A stretch of DNA of 64,000 nucleotides from Spisula solida (lineage: Eukaryota > Mollusca > Bivalvia > Venerida > Mactridae): assembly GCA_947247005.1 (NCBI GenBank), contig OX365948.1, forward strand, positions 52,497,401 to 52,561,400, given 5' to 3'. Under the pieces are notes generated by a model. It did not search any database. It was not told where the DNA came from and worked only from the letters and a program-made list of their open reading frames with translations. Position numbers and translations under genes: made by a program. Shown in pieces: positions 1 through 11,900 of the stretch (its first letter is position 1; the number at the start of each line of letters is the position of its first letter).

Positions 1-14
1 TTAAAAATATTTAA

Positions 15-235
15 TTTGCAGACCTGAGTGCCGACTGCAGACCTAGGTTTGCAAAATATTTCATTTGCAGACCTAAGTGCAGACTGCAGACCTAGGTCTG
101 CAAAATATTTCATTTGCAGACCTGAGTGCAGACTGCAGACCTGGGTCTGCAAAATACTACATTTGCAGATCTGAGTGCAGACTGCAGAGCTGGGTCTGCA
201 AAATATTACATTTGCAGATCTGAGTGCAGACTGCA
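15..235. repeat. 49-bp tandem repeat array (truncated by window edge)
   Basis: The motif TTTGCAGACCTGAGTG recurs at 15, 64, 113, 162 and 211, a strict 49-bp period, with a few substitutions between copies. Each unit contains GCAGACCTRGGTCTGC, which in the second copy is a perfect 16-bp palindrome. The array is already in progress at base 1, so its true length is unknown. No coding potential is seen. Confidence 0.9.
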
Positions 236-2119
236 GATGTACGTGCCAAGTTCACGCTACTATTAATATAGCGAATTTATCATAGCATGCAACACTTCCA
301 TTGCAAATCTTGCTCGTCAGCCCTATCCCCTTAAATATATTCAATAACTGCCTGAGTCATGGTTTAGTGACGACAACGAATGGCACCGACGATGTACTAG
401 ATATTGACGTTTCCTGAAAGAAATAAGGAATATATATTGTGTTCTTACACAAACCGCGGATTAATCCAAATAAACATAGAGCAAACAAGCATGTATTATT
501 ACCCCCATAAAACATACCTCTCAAATTGGCTGTTACTATTTACGCCCCGTATCACGTGACATATTATGAATGAATGAACGTAATCTTTACAGTAAAACTC
601 TTACGAGTCGCGATGACAAGGCAAGTTGCACGAGAATCCAGTGTTACAGCTATGACGCATCTATTTGTAGAAACTCCAATATACTCTCGACACTAAGTTT
701 CATTAAAACTTCTGATAATCATTTCATTTATATTTCCTATATTTTTTATAATCTAGCACTCACATACATTTTCACATAATCTATTATCACATGGCCAAAT
801 TAAGCCATAAATGAACTATTTCGTTCGATAATCATACCATGCAACATGTAGTCTACATCTACAACGTAATAAATTTCAAAGAAAACAATTTTAAAACAGC
901 TTACGTGTAAATAACAATCACACTTTTACATGTGAAACACGGAATGATGTAATGTCCTCTCATATAAAACACAAACAACCAATTCAAAATATCTGTGCAA
1001 AATCAATGCGCAATCTTTTTGTAATGACAAAACAACAAAGTTAGTAGTTCGTCGTTTTCATACCACACATACATTGTTATCACCATTGTATATTCACGAG
1101 ATAATATTGCCCAGTCTAACTCAGTTTCACAACCTATTGTTCGACCATTAAGCAAGATTATTATAAATGTTTGTGCAAACAATACCAGGTCAGCAGGTAA
1201 AAGTCCAACATATATGACAGTACATTTCAAGTTGTATATTTTTAAAGCCCCAACGAAGTCTATTTTCTATTTAAAATGTTCATTCGCGATACAAGTTATA
1301 GAAAGAGAACGAAAACGCGAGGTTGGCAAAATAAGACACACGAGTGTGTTTGCTACCGTATCTAGTCTACAGGGTGTGTATATTGTGCACACAGTTCCCT
1401 TTTCCAATACTTATTCGGCATGTTGATTTTAAAATGAAGACCCAGCATAATTCAACCATGAAATTGACTTGTACAAGATGTTTGTAACAACGGAGTCCCA
1501 TTCATAAAATTATAAATCGAAATCCACGTGAATCAGTAACCAGTCTGTAGGTAGCTCTATATGTGTTTAGATGGTATAGCGCCCTGGTATCATGTTTTGT
1601 TAGATCTTGGATGTGACAAAGGAGAGTGCAATAACTTCAGCGCATAATAATAATTGCACTGGTTCCTTTAAAACTGACCCACTCCATCATTGCATTTAGC
1701 CACACCTCTTCACTTAAAACCAATGTAAATTATCGTTAGTATAATACAATTGAACGTTTATTGGTCAATGAATATATACTGCTTTTTTTCATTCTGAATT
1801 ACAAGTTGTTTTAAAACAAGTAAATATTATTTCGTAAACACAGTAAGACAGTTGCGTCAGTCACGATAAAGTGGGTGGAGCTGAGATCATTCGTAATCAA
1901 TGCTGTATTTAGTTTATTTGCAAGTTATATTCTTCATCGAAACGCTATTAGGTTATTTATTTTGGCTATTCTGTGTTTATCGTTTATTTATGCACACCTC
2001 TGTTTCATCCATGTGTATGTAGATTAAAGGGCGTTATTAGTGTTGGAATCTGTTAGCTTTGCTTTATATACATGCTATAATGGGACTGCTTTGTCCTTGG
2101 ACTTGGGTTTACACTTACC
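236..2119. other. A+T-rich DNA, no gene recognised
   Basis: Only short open frames without recognisable domains or codon bias. No exon with convincing splice sites was found and no clear repeat family. It lies downstream of the 3' end of the tetraspanin gene. Confidence 0.5.
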
Positions 2120-2124
2120 AATAT

Positions 2125-2549
2125 CAGTGTAGCAATGGATTTTGTCATCAGTAAGGGCTACAAATTCAAACGAAATTTGCTTAGCTTCGAAAAAAAACGA
2201 TAAGTATGATATTTCTATATCGAGGACTATAAAACATAATTATGCCAGTCTAAAGGGAAATGATAGCTTTCAACAAAATATTGCACCACTATCAGCAGCG
2301 GGGCCGTTTTCTCCAGCACCCTGTGAAACCTTGGAAAAGAAGACGACATGGCACTCCGAAGGTTTCACAGGATGCTAGAAAAAGGGCCCAGCTGGTGAAA
2401 AAGATCCTATATTTTGTGGAAAGCATTTTTCCCTCAGACTGAAAATCGATGAAGAAATAAATGAGGCTATTTTTGTTTTCGAAGCGAAGCACTTTTCGTC
2501 TTGGATTTGTAGCCTTTAGTGATGTCAGTCACGTGGTATTGCTACACTG
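2125..2549. mobile_element. MITE family A, full-length copy with 5-bp target duplication
   Basis: Starts CAGTGTAGCAAT and ends ATTGCTACACTG. The arms are largely self-complementary, including CACCCTGTGAAACCTTGG opposite AGGTTTCACAGGATGCT near the centre. It is flanked by AATAT on both sides (2120-2124 and 2550-2554), a 5-bp target-site duplication. There is no transposase, so it is a non-autonomous palindromic element. Relatives lie at 10260, 33782, 44336, 51038 and 54287. Confidence 0.85.
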
Positions 2550-2887
2550 AATATATACAAATGTATCATATCTCCCTCATCTTATTTGCGGTGATGCCTT
2601 TTCCTGTATGCTATCGTAAACGCCCTGTCTGTTACCTGGTAATCTTTTCAGATGCGATATTGAAGCTTTGCATCAATTTAATCTTGGTCCAAGCAACTGC
2701 TGGTTGACCCGGTGTCAGGATTGTTTCCTGGGTAGTCTCCATGTGGCTGAAATACTGTTGACCAATTTAATAAAAACAGAAAGTGTTTTGGTGTTGATCT
2801 TACATCTGAGCTAATGTACGGATCGCCTAACTACCTACTTATCTCTAGTTAGTTGAGAAACAATGAAAAATGGTTACAGAAATGACC

Positions 2888-2968
2888 AAGCGTCCCGACC
2901 GAGATTCGAACCAGGGACCTATCGATTCGTAGTCAAGAGCGTTACCAACTTGATTCCCATGTCAAAGT
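2888..2968 (-). mobile_element. tRNA-derived SINE head (family 2)
   Basis: On the minus strand this reads like a tRNA promoter unit, with a B-box-like GGTTCGAATCTCGGTC and an A-box-like region about 40 bp upstream. A related copy with the same order lies at 48165-48243. A diverged SINE is more likely than a functional tRNA because no clean cloverleaf could be drawn. Confidence 0.5.
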
Positions 2969-4423
2969 ATAATGGGTCAAGACAAAAGCTGTGTTTGTTT
3001 TCAAATCGATTCTGTCAAAGATCTAACAACGTAATTTTAGATCTTTGATTCTGTGAAATAGGTTTTGTGTTTAAATTATAATACACGAGTGACGTATTTA
3101 TTTGAAAAATTATTTATTTGTTTGAAATACATGTATACACAAATGTTCTGATTACCGTAACATGAGAAAAACATAAAACATGTCATTGGCACAAATACTT
3201 AATCACAAAAAATAGGAAAATAGTAAATTAAACCAGTTAACAAAGAATGATGTCACACAAGTGACGTCACAACCGATACACTAAATATTACATATCACTA
3301 CATAATAAAATCATAGAAATAAAGATGAAACATCACAGACGCACATTTATACATGTAATAATCTGAGAAAACCGAACATCGTGTGGACAAATCAGACTTG
3401 TTCGGATTTCACAAAAATACGTTAAATGGACGGAATGTAAACCCTGGTAAAACTCACTGAATTATTCTACTCTTAATCAAGACAATCGAAATGATAATTA
3501 AACAGTGTTTACAAGAACTAGGGAGCCGTTGCATAAGAAAGCGCTTCGTAGCGATTACCAAGATAGTTAAGCCATGTCCTCTACATTAAAAAAAATCAAT
3601 AACGGGAAGTAACTCCAACAAAGCGGGCTTCGTTACAGCGCTTTGATTTTAACAACGCGACTCCTTTAAAAACAACAATTCTCCTTATCAAGGGAGATCA
3701 CTTTTAATATGTTTCCCAAAAAGCTGCACATTTCTGATCATAGTGTTGGGTATCGAAATTCATTGGAAACTAAATACGAAAATGTTATCTGTACAATGCC
3801 AATTATTTATATAAGACAACACAAACACAAGACTTAACATGCAACACACGAAATGTAAGTACATAAAAATATGTAAAAAATAAAAACTTCTTACAAACAA
3901 AGGTATGATACAGTCATGTCAACAAAAATTTAAAATAATTAAGACATGTCTGGTGATGATAGAAAGTTTCTTACGTGCTTGGTAACTGATGAGCATTTCA
4001 GTGGCAACAAAAGGTGTGCTTTATATCGACTTGTAAACTATAACATTTATCGCAATAGTGGTAGCCAGGCTACCAAGCTGCTATGCCACCAGGCTGCAAA
4101 CTTTACGAACCTTGGCAAATGACTATACATTAAGCATAATTGACTTTTCCAAAATTGTTGATAAAATGTGTATATTACAGACATCGCGTTCACTTGAGAC
4201 GAGATTACGTTTTAAAAGCATGTTTATCAATGTTTATACTCGATTTTACTGCAAAAGAAGTAAACTTCTAATCTTGGAAAAATGTAGGTAATGTTTAATG
4301 ACTTTCCAACAATAGTTCTAGGTACGATGTGATTCATATAACATTAATAATAACAAGTTCAAGGGCTGTTCAGAAATTACTCCCATTAAATTTTTTAATA
4401 CAACATAATTTTAGTATACATGT
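2969..4423. other. No gene recognised
   Basis: A+T-rich DNA with short frames only. A small inverted repeat built on TCAAAGATCT and AGATCTTTGA sits at about 3014-3050. Nothing else could be supported. Confidence 0.4.
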
Positions 4424-4426
4424 ACA

Positions 4427-4460
4427 TACGAGGGATGATCAAGAATAATCAGGACTGATG
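4427..4460 (+). mobile_element. Possible mariner-like terminal fragment
   Basis: ACATACGAGGGATGATCAAG resembles the end of the element at 12941-13207, whose two ends share GGGATGATC in inverted orientation. Only one end is visible here. Confidence 0.3.
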
Positions 4461-5846
4461 CTATAAAATTTTACTGGCGCAAAATGAATATTCTGATTAC
4501 ATTCTGGACAAATTTGGAAGATCCTGTACATTACAATACGAATATCACACATTGTGCTGAATACTATAGCACCGGCATATATTATCAATAAATAATAAAA
4601 CATAAAATTGGTTTGTATAACAGGTAGCTAAAATGTATATAAAATAAAACCATAACAAAACATTTTAAGAGAATTTGAAATCTGATTTATACAGACCGAC
4701 GAAAGAATCGATACACAATCCCTCAAGTTGTGGTCCTGCAAAATTTCTGACTTTTCAATCATTTACAATTATTGTTGAGAGAAAATCCAGTTTAGGTCAA
4801 AACTGTATTGATATTGTTACAAACTTGCATAGTTAATTTGGTTTCGTTGCATATCTGCTGCTATGTTTTTTTTTATGGAACTGGAGCTTATTTGAAAATA
4901 TGTATGTGTACATAAAAAGAGCATTTCTTGTTTTGATTTTGTACAAGGAAGCCTATTATTAAAACATTACATTACACATTGAAATAAAGTCAATAAAACC
5001 AAAGAAACATGATGAAAAACACACAGTTAAAATTTTGAGGCTCATTTTCTAAAAGAAACTAAAGCCCAACGTAAAGATTAGCTATATTTTTTGTTTTGAT
5101 TTAAGAAAACTTAACTTTTACCTTTATTCTAATTATAGTATAAAAAACATAATATTTACCAAAGCAGTTCAATATCAGCTTAAAAAGCATAAATTTTACC
5201 CCAATATTTTAATAACAGCTCTTCATATTTCAAATTACGTGTATTAAAAAATATATAACCAAACTTTTACATTTGACATGAGGTATTTAGCAAAAATTAA
5301 TTTGCATATCATTAGTTAGCGGTGACAACAATGTATTTTGAAACAAGGACAATAAGGCCAAATATTTTTTTTAATTTTGTGTTACCCATACTTTGGTTAG
5401 CAAACTTTCCGCAGGAGCAGGGAAAAATAAAATATACCCCCCCCCCCAAAATATAGCTACCATAATATTTTGACATCGGACTAGTCAATGATAGTCAAAC
5501 GTAAAGCAGTCCACAACAGAGTTTTCGAGAAATATTAGTTTTTCATGTTCTATTTTATGAAAGTGAGAGGGTCTGAAAATCGAAACAACAAAGAACTGTG
5601 GCCTAACTGTGTTAGTATGTCAAAACGCATTTAAAGGATAGTTACCATATGTTTACAAAGGATAGTTCTATCAAAAATGCGTACTAGTATTCAAACACTT
5701 CAATTGTACAAATTAAATTCGGAATTATGACGTCAGACATGACGCAATATTTAAAGTAGCTGATGTTGATACATATTATTTGTTCCAGCACTTGTTCAAA
5801 CATGTTTAAAGCGGTGCACCAAATACATTAACTATAAGTCAACAAA
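4461..5846. other. No gene recognised; contains a C-tract
   Basis: A+T-rich DNA just 3' of the tetraspanin gene, probably downstream of its transcript. A run of eleven C at 5437-5447 is the only notable local feature. Confidence 0.4.
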
Positions 5847-5857
5847 TTTAATTTAAT
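5847..5857 (-). terminator. Candidate polyadenylation signal of the tetraspanin gene
   Basis: Two overlapping ATTAAA hexamers on the minus strand, 36-46 bp beyond the tetraspanin stop codon. ATTAAA is the commonest variant of AATAAA. Such hexamers are frequent in A+T-rich DNA and no downstream GU-rich element was verified. Confidence 0.3.
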
Positions 5858-5892
5858 TCAACATTCATAAAAGTTCCAATTGACACCACATT

Positions 5893-5964
5893 CTATTCCG
5901 CTCCGACGCGCATAGCTTCTTCAATGGACCTCAATGTAGAACAGGACGATATGGTGGCTATAAT
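5893..5964 (-). CDS. Tetraspanin exon 9 (C-terminal tail, stop)
   Basis: 72 bp including TAG. Encodes IIATISSCSTLRSIEEAMRV then GAE, the end of TM4 and a short cytosolic tail. Acceptor ATTTCAG. Confidence 0.9.
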   Translation of the reverse strand: MIATISSCSTLRSIEEAMRVGAE

Positions 5965-8900
5965 CTGAAATGAACATTGCTTATATATTACTATTATAAC
6001 TGTATATATATTTATTAGCTGGATTTTGTTCTTCGGGGATTACTTTACATACAGCAAAGTGTTCATTTAGCGCCAATGCGACCGAAAGAGGCATTAAAAT
6101 AGGATAAATGATGCTTTTGAAGGTAGCATGAAAATGAAAAAATGATGCTTTTGAAGGAGGCTTCCACAAGGACAAATGATGCTTCTGAAAGAGCCATCGA
6201 AAAGGACAAATGATGTATCCGAAGGAAGCACCCAAAAGGACCAATTATGCATTTAAAAGAGGCATAAAAACAAATGATGCTTCTGAAAGACGCATCCAAA
6301 AGAACAAATGATGCTTTTGAAAGAAGCAATCGAAAGGAGAAATAATGCTCCTTAAAGAGGCATCCACAAGGACAAATGATGCTTCTGAAAGAGGAATCTA
6401 AAAGGACAAATGATACTTCTGAAAGAGGAATTCAAAAAGAAATAATAATCCTGAAAGAGGCACCCAAATGTTGTTTTTAAAAAAGGCACGCATAAGGACA
6501 AATGCTGTTTCTGAAAGAGGCATAAAACAAATGATACTTCAGTGGAGGCATTTAAAAAGACAAACGATGCTTCCAAAAGATACTTTCGATGATAGATATG
6601 CTGTTCATATATACTGGATCTTTAATACCAACTACCACTCAGAAACCTTTAATTGTTTATGTAACAGCGTTGTCTTTAAAAGGTAACTTTAGGATAAATG
6701 TATTTTGTGCTGCTTTAAAGTACATAAATACACGTTAATCTTCAATACATGAACGAAGTCAACATCTCAAAGCCTGATGATCCGAACTGAAGGTTGGTAA
6801 CACCAGAATGAAATACATTTGTTGATTTACCAAACAAAACTTACGAGTACCAAGCCGAAATACACTAAGTCTTGACAAACCATGTCTCGTTGATTTTTAA
6901 ATACTTTGAAAAGAGCAACAATATAGGTGGACAATGCATATTTTCAGTTGTGATGAATTTACCTGAATCAATCCGACAGCACCAATGATTGAAGCCCATA
7001 TGGGTATCTTGTCTTTTATCCATACCTCCATAGCTGTTTTACAGGGTGTCTGAAAAATAATACCAGAGAGGTTGCAAATATGAACGTGTACGTGAAAAGC
7101 ATTACGTCATCAAGACGTGTGTAGCTTCTACAACTTGTGAAAGCTGATGTTCTACAACAAACAACATCTCGATCTGAGCTAAATCTTATCATAAATATTG
7201 GCATGTGTCTGTATTATGTTAATTTCAATGGAAGGCAGGAATCAAACGCGGTTCATGTATCACAAAAAGGAACAATTCCATTCAGTAAAATTTCCATAGC
7301 TCGAACTTCAGATTGATTTCAAATTCAGACTCTGAAGAGAGCAAAATCTCAATTTGAGTTGAGCTTTATACTTAAGATGCTGCAGAATATCGGGGCAATG
7401 ACTGGTTCGCATAGAAAACAGGGAATTTTCAAATGTTTTTAGCTCAGGGACGCATCGTTTTTATTCCCACTTACGTCAGATTCATTTATAAGGGATGACA
7501 TCATCATCACATTAGCAAAGTCCAAGATGTGCATAATTTATTGGATTTGGAAACTTTAACATACGAAAAAAGATGTATTTGTTTGGGCCAGTTAATAACC
7601 TATGATGACATACGCATACCGATTTACGAATACATGGCCTGATAGAAGTGAACCTGTGTTTTAAGAGATTAACTTCAAAATTGCACTTAAACAAATACGC
7701 ATGACAAGCTGGAAGTAGTGCAATCGGATTTACAACCATAAAATATGGCAATATGTTTTAAGTATTTTTAAAGAAAGCAGAAAGAGAAATTGTTTTATTA
7801 TTGTCTGTATTTTTATTACCCATATTTAAACAAGACTTTTTGTAAATGTACGTTTTACATATTTTTTATAATTCATTAAATCGCAATAAAGCACTTTATT
7901 TTGAATCAAATATCAGCATTATCGAGTTGACCTATTAAGCTCGAACAAGGAAAGTGCTTGAACATTTTTAATGCTGCTAACAAAAACAAGTTTTTGAGGC
8001 TACAAAATGTAGCCTACTTGAATATGTGATGGAGAGCTGTGTAAAATAGTAATACAAATACATTAAAATTGTCTTTATTGAACATTTGTTTTTAATACTT
8101 CGCATTCTTCTAGATGACGTATGAAATATTCTGTGTACCTAATTTGTTCTTAAAAGTTCTTATTTCTGCTACGTTATGACAAACGTACTAGTGTTTCTTT
8201 ATCACATTTGTTCAATGTATACTTAATCTAGGTACCATTATCGTGTTTTATAACAACATCAATGCATTGTACCTTTTATTTCCACAGTGAATAAACGAGT
8301 CAACCTCAGTTTATCGCAAGAAGTCGTACACGTTGAAATGTATAGTCTCCAAATAAGTTATACCGTGGCAGTTACAGGTGCTTTTGCTCACAATAAGTCA
8401 TTTGGTCGCAATAAGTAATACAATTAGTTTGATATAGCATCGCAAAAAAATGATACAGTGATTAGGTTTAAATGCTGTGCCTATGCTATACATTGAATTC
8501 AAGGTCTGAGAACGCGTGGAGATGCCATGTATTCCAAGGGACAAAAATGTACACCAACCTAGTTCTTACCAAGAATTGTGTCCCTTGGTCGTTATGACAA
8601 CTGCTAGGTAAAGTTGTGTACTCTGTCGTACTGTTGTATCCACAACATTCCAACTGAAAATGTATAAACACAATACCTGAGCTATAGTTCAGTTAGGATA
8701 TTGTGACAGTGACGTTGCAATTTATGTGTACGCAAAAAAACAACCATATTGTCTAAACAGGTAGAGGGAAGTTTAGTATGTTAGTTTAGCATTGAAATTA
8801 TAGTTGTTTGTACAGTATACGCCTTTATAACTGGTTTCACACCGTTATAGTGGACTCGACCGCTGCGTCACTGGATTTTTATCCTGACTCGACTATACAA

Positions 8901-11900
8901 TATCTACAAATCAACGAAAATACAATTAAAAAACAATTAGTTTAAAAGTTTGTATATCTTACGCAACTTAATCTTTTACCAGAGGTTCGGGCGTACGATA
9001 CGTTGCAGATTGCACAAATAAATTACATGAACAAGTCATTAAGAATTGCAAGCAATACAGAAGTCCCCTACCGGTTTAAAGCCATTTTCAATGTTTCGGT
9101 TTCCATAGCAATTTTTGTCGGAATAAAATATTTTTGGACGTGCATTATCGCCTTATTGCCCTCTATCCACATACCAAGTTTCTGAAGTAATCTGTTTTGT
9201 GTTTGTGTCTGTGGTGTTCAACCGTTTCTGTTGAATGCTACATTACATGTCCGATGTGTTATTATAAGTATGACCCCATTACAGAACATACCAAATACTA
9301 CTGCTGTAGTCTTGCTACGCACTCGATGTATAAGGATTGGCTCAGTGGCATTATTATTTGAACTGGTAGCCTCCAGAGTCCATTTTACTGATATAAATGC
9401 AATGTCACTCATCCTTTGACACAAAATTAAAAAATGACGTCATGATAATGAGCACGTGCTGTATCTGACGTCATGATTTACCTCTTTCTGTATGTGATCT
9501 ATGGTATCATCGTTCAATTCTCCCCATAGAGTTTCTGTGAGACCAAGAACCTGTAATATTCAATACAACACAATACTGTAAAACTAAAATCACAGATTTT
9601 CTTGGATATCAATTTCCTGAATTTAGATAAAAAAATCATTTTCGAGGGGTTGTGAATTCGTGGATTGCAAAAGAAAGATGGAAGGGTAAAACCATGTTTT
9701 GCATTTGGAAGTTAGATTTATCGTTGGTGTTAAAGTTCGTGGTTGAGTTCCCTCGAAAAATAATCATGTCCAACTTTGCGTCCCATGAAGAGCGCGACGG
9801 GTCACTTTGCAATACAGGTAGTATACAAAATACACAAGAAAAGCATTAATGTAAACATCAAATAAGGCCTTTTAGGAACTAGAAAATTGACAAACAGGTC
9901 ACAATTTAAATAGAAATCTGGAAAGAAGTTAAGATGAATATTACATTTTTTTTTCGAATGTAAACTTTTAACATCAAGTTAACGTGTGAAAATTTAGTGT
10001 AGCAAAATCATGTATAAATATTTAGATCTGTGCTTAATGTGACTCCCAGTTCAACAAGGTCCTATTAAATCCAAGAAATGGAAATTAACATTATACCTTA
10101 ATTGAACGTTTGGTTAATGATAGCATGTCATAATATACGGGGTGTGAGTCTTACCGTATCTTTCTGTGCAAATCCAGCGATGGCAACACCAATGTCGACC
10201 AGCAAGACGAACGTCATGATACCAATATACTGAAAGTAGATAAACCAGTCGATAATAATACTGTGCCGTTTTGTCCAGCACCATTTGAAACCTTGGAAAA
10301 TACAGGTTTCACAGGGTGCTGGAAAAAAGGTTAATCTGCGGAAAAATATCTTATATTTCATAGAAAGCAAAATATTTCTCCTTAGCATGGCGTAAGATGA
10401 AGAAATAAAATACTTATGGCTTTTTTTTGTTTTCGAAGTTAAGTTTCGTCTTGGACCTTTAGCCAAAAGTCACGTGGTATTGCCTCACTGTATATAGAAC
10501 AAAAAACGGGCTGAAAAGTGTTTCTTTGTTATTCGTTGGTGTCACTTGCGAATGGTTTATGTGCTTTGGAGTTTAACGTACTGCAGACAAAATTAATACA
10601 TACATCGTACGATATATCCACTGTTGTCATATTTGTGTACAAGGATTATAATGTATATTGTATGGAAACAGTATGAACACTTACCGCTTTAAGACAACAT
10701 GTACTTTGACAACAGCCTCCGATACAACCAAGTAACCCTGTAAATACACAAGTAATAAACAAATACAATTGTGACAATACAAAGGTTATACATATTACAT
10801 AGTTAAATGAGCTACATTATAGTTCCTTCAACAGCAGAATACATTAAGTAGCACTTACGACCTTCTCATTCTAAGCCAGCGATATAAGGGAGCAGTGTGG
10901 AATACTAATTACAGTTCTAACATTAATATACAAATGTTTTGTGTTGAAATTCACGATTGTGTCCAAAATCAAATCGTTTTAAGGTAAGATAAAATCTGGT
11001 CCTGTTTAAATTGTTTTTGTGTATACAATGTAATGAGATACGACCGCTAAGTAAGACCCTGTATATGTAAATGAACATATATTGCAATCTGATTTGTGTG
11101 CAGAATATAAAATTAGTTATAATGTTATAATTCTTCGTTTTTGATTAACAACAAATTATCAAAAAAGTACCAAAGGTGTATCTCCAATACCTACGTAAAC
11201 AAATGGCTCAAAATTGTTATAGAAAAGTCATTATCAAGATAATTAAGAGAGGGGTCTTTATAATTACGATTTATTTTGTATTTCTCGGACGGATCGGTAA
11301 AATAAAGAAATATGTACATTACCTGCTACCACAAGAATGACACCAATGCATATAAACGAATATGTGAATATCTGGAATGGAAGATGTTTATACTTAGTGA
11401 CGGATCATGACTATTTTAAAACATGTGATATTACTATGACCACCGAGAGCTTTAGAAAGAGGTTGGTTGTTGCGCTGGTTTTAAGACATGTACATGCATC
11501 GATATTGAGTAAAGGGCTTAAACATTGAAAATGGATTATTCAATTGTGTTCTTAATCTTGAGGTGGTCTTCAAATAACGTAGCCGTACTTTATACATGTA
11601 ACTCAAACCCACAATTCGTGACTGCTGGAAGCGGACCTGTTTTAAGGTACATGGCCACGTTCTCTGAAAATATTTTGCATTTCAGCCGAATTTCATTTTT
11701 CCAGGGGAACGTGGTCATATACCTTAATGGAAGTGGAGTTAGTTGTCTACGTCAACTGTCTAATGAATCTTTGTTTCCTTGCATACAAGTGTCACTGTTT
11801 CAAAATTTATATTTGCTACATGGCAGTCATTTTATGGGATGTATTCATAATACAGTTACAAGCCATATACGGACATATCCACCTATAAGTCGAACTGGAT

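Noticed and set aside
5981..6576. Several overlapping minus-strand frames near the 3' end of the tetraspanin
   Set aside because: Produced by the 33-bp minisatellite, whose period keeps frames open; all are intronic.
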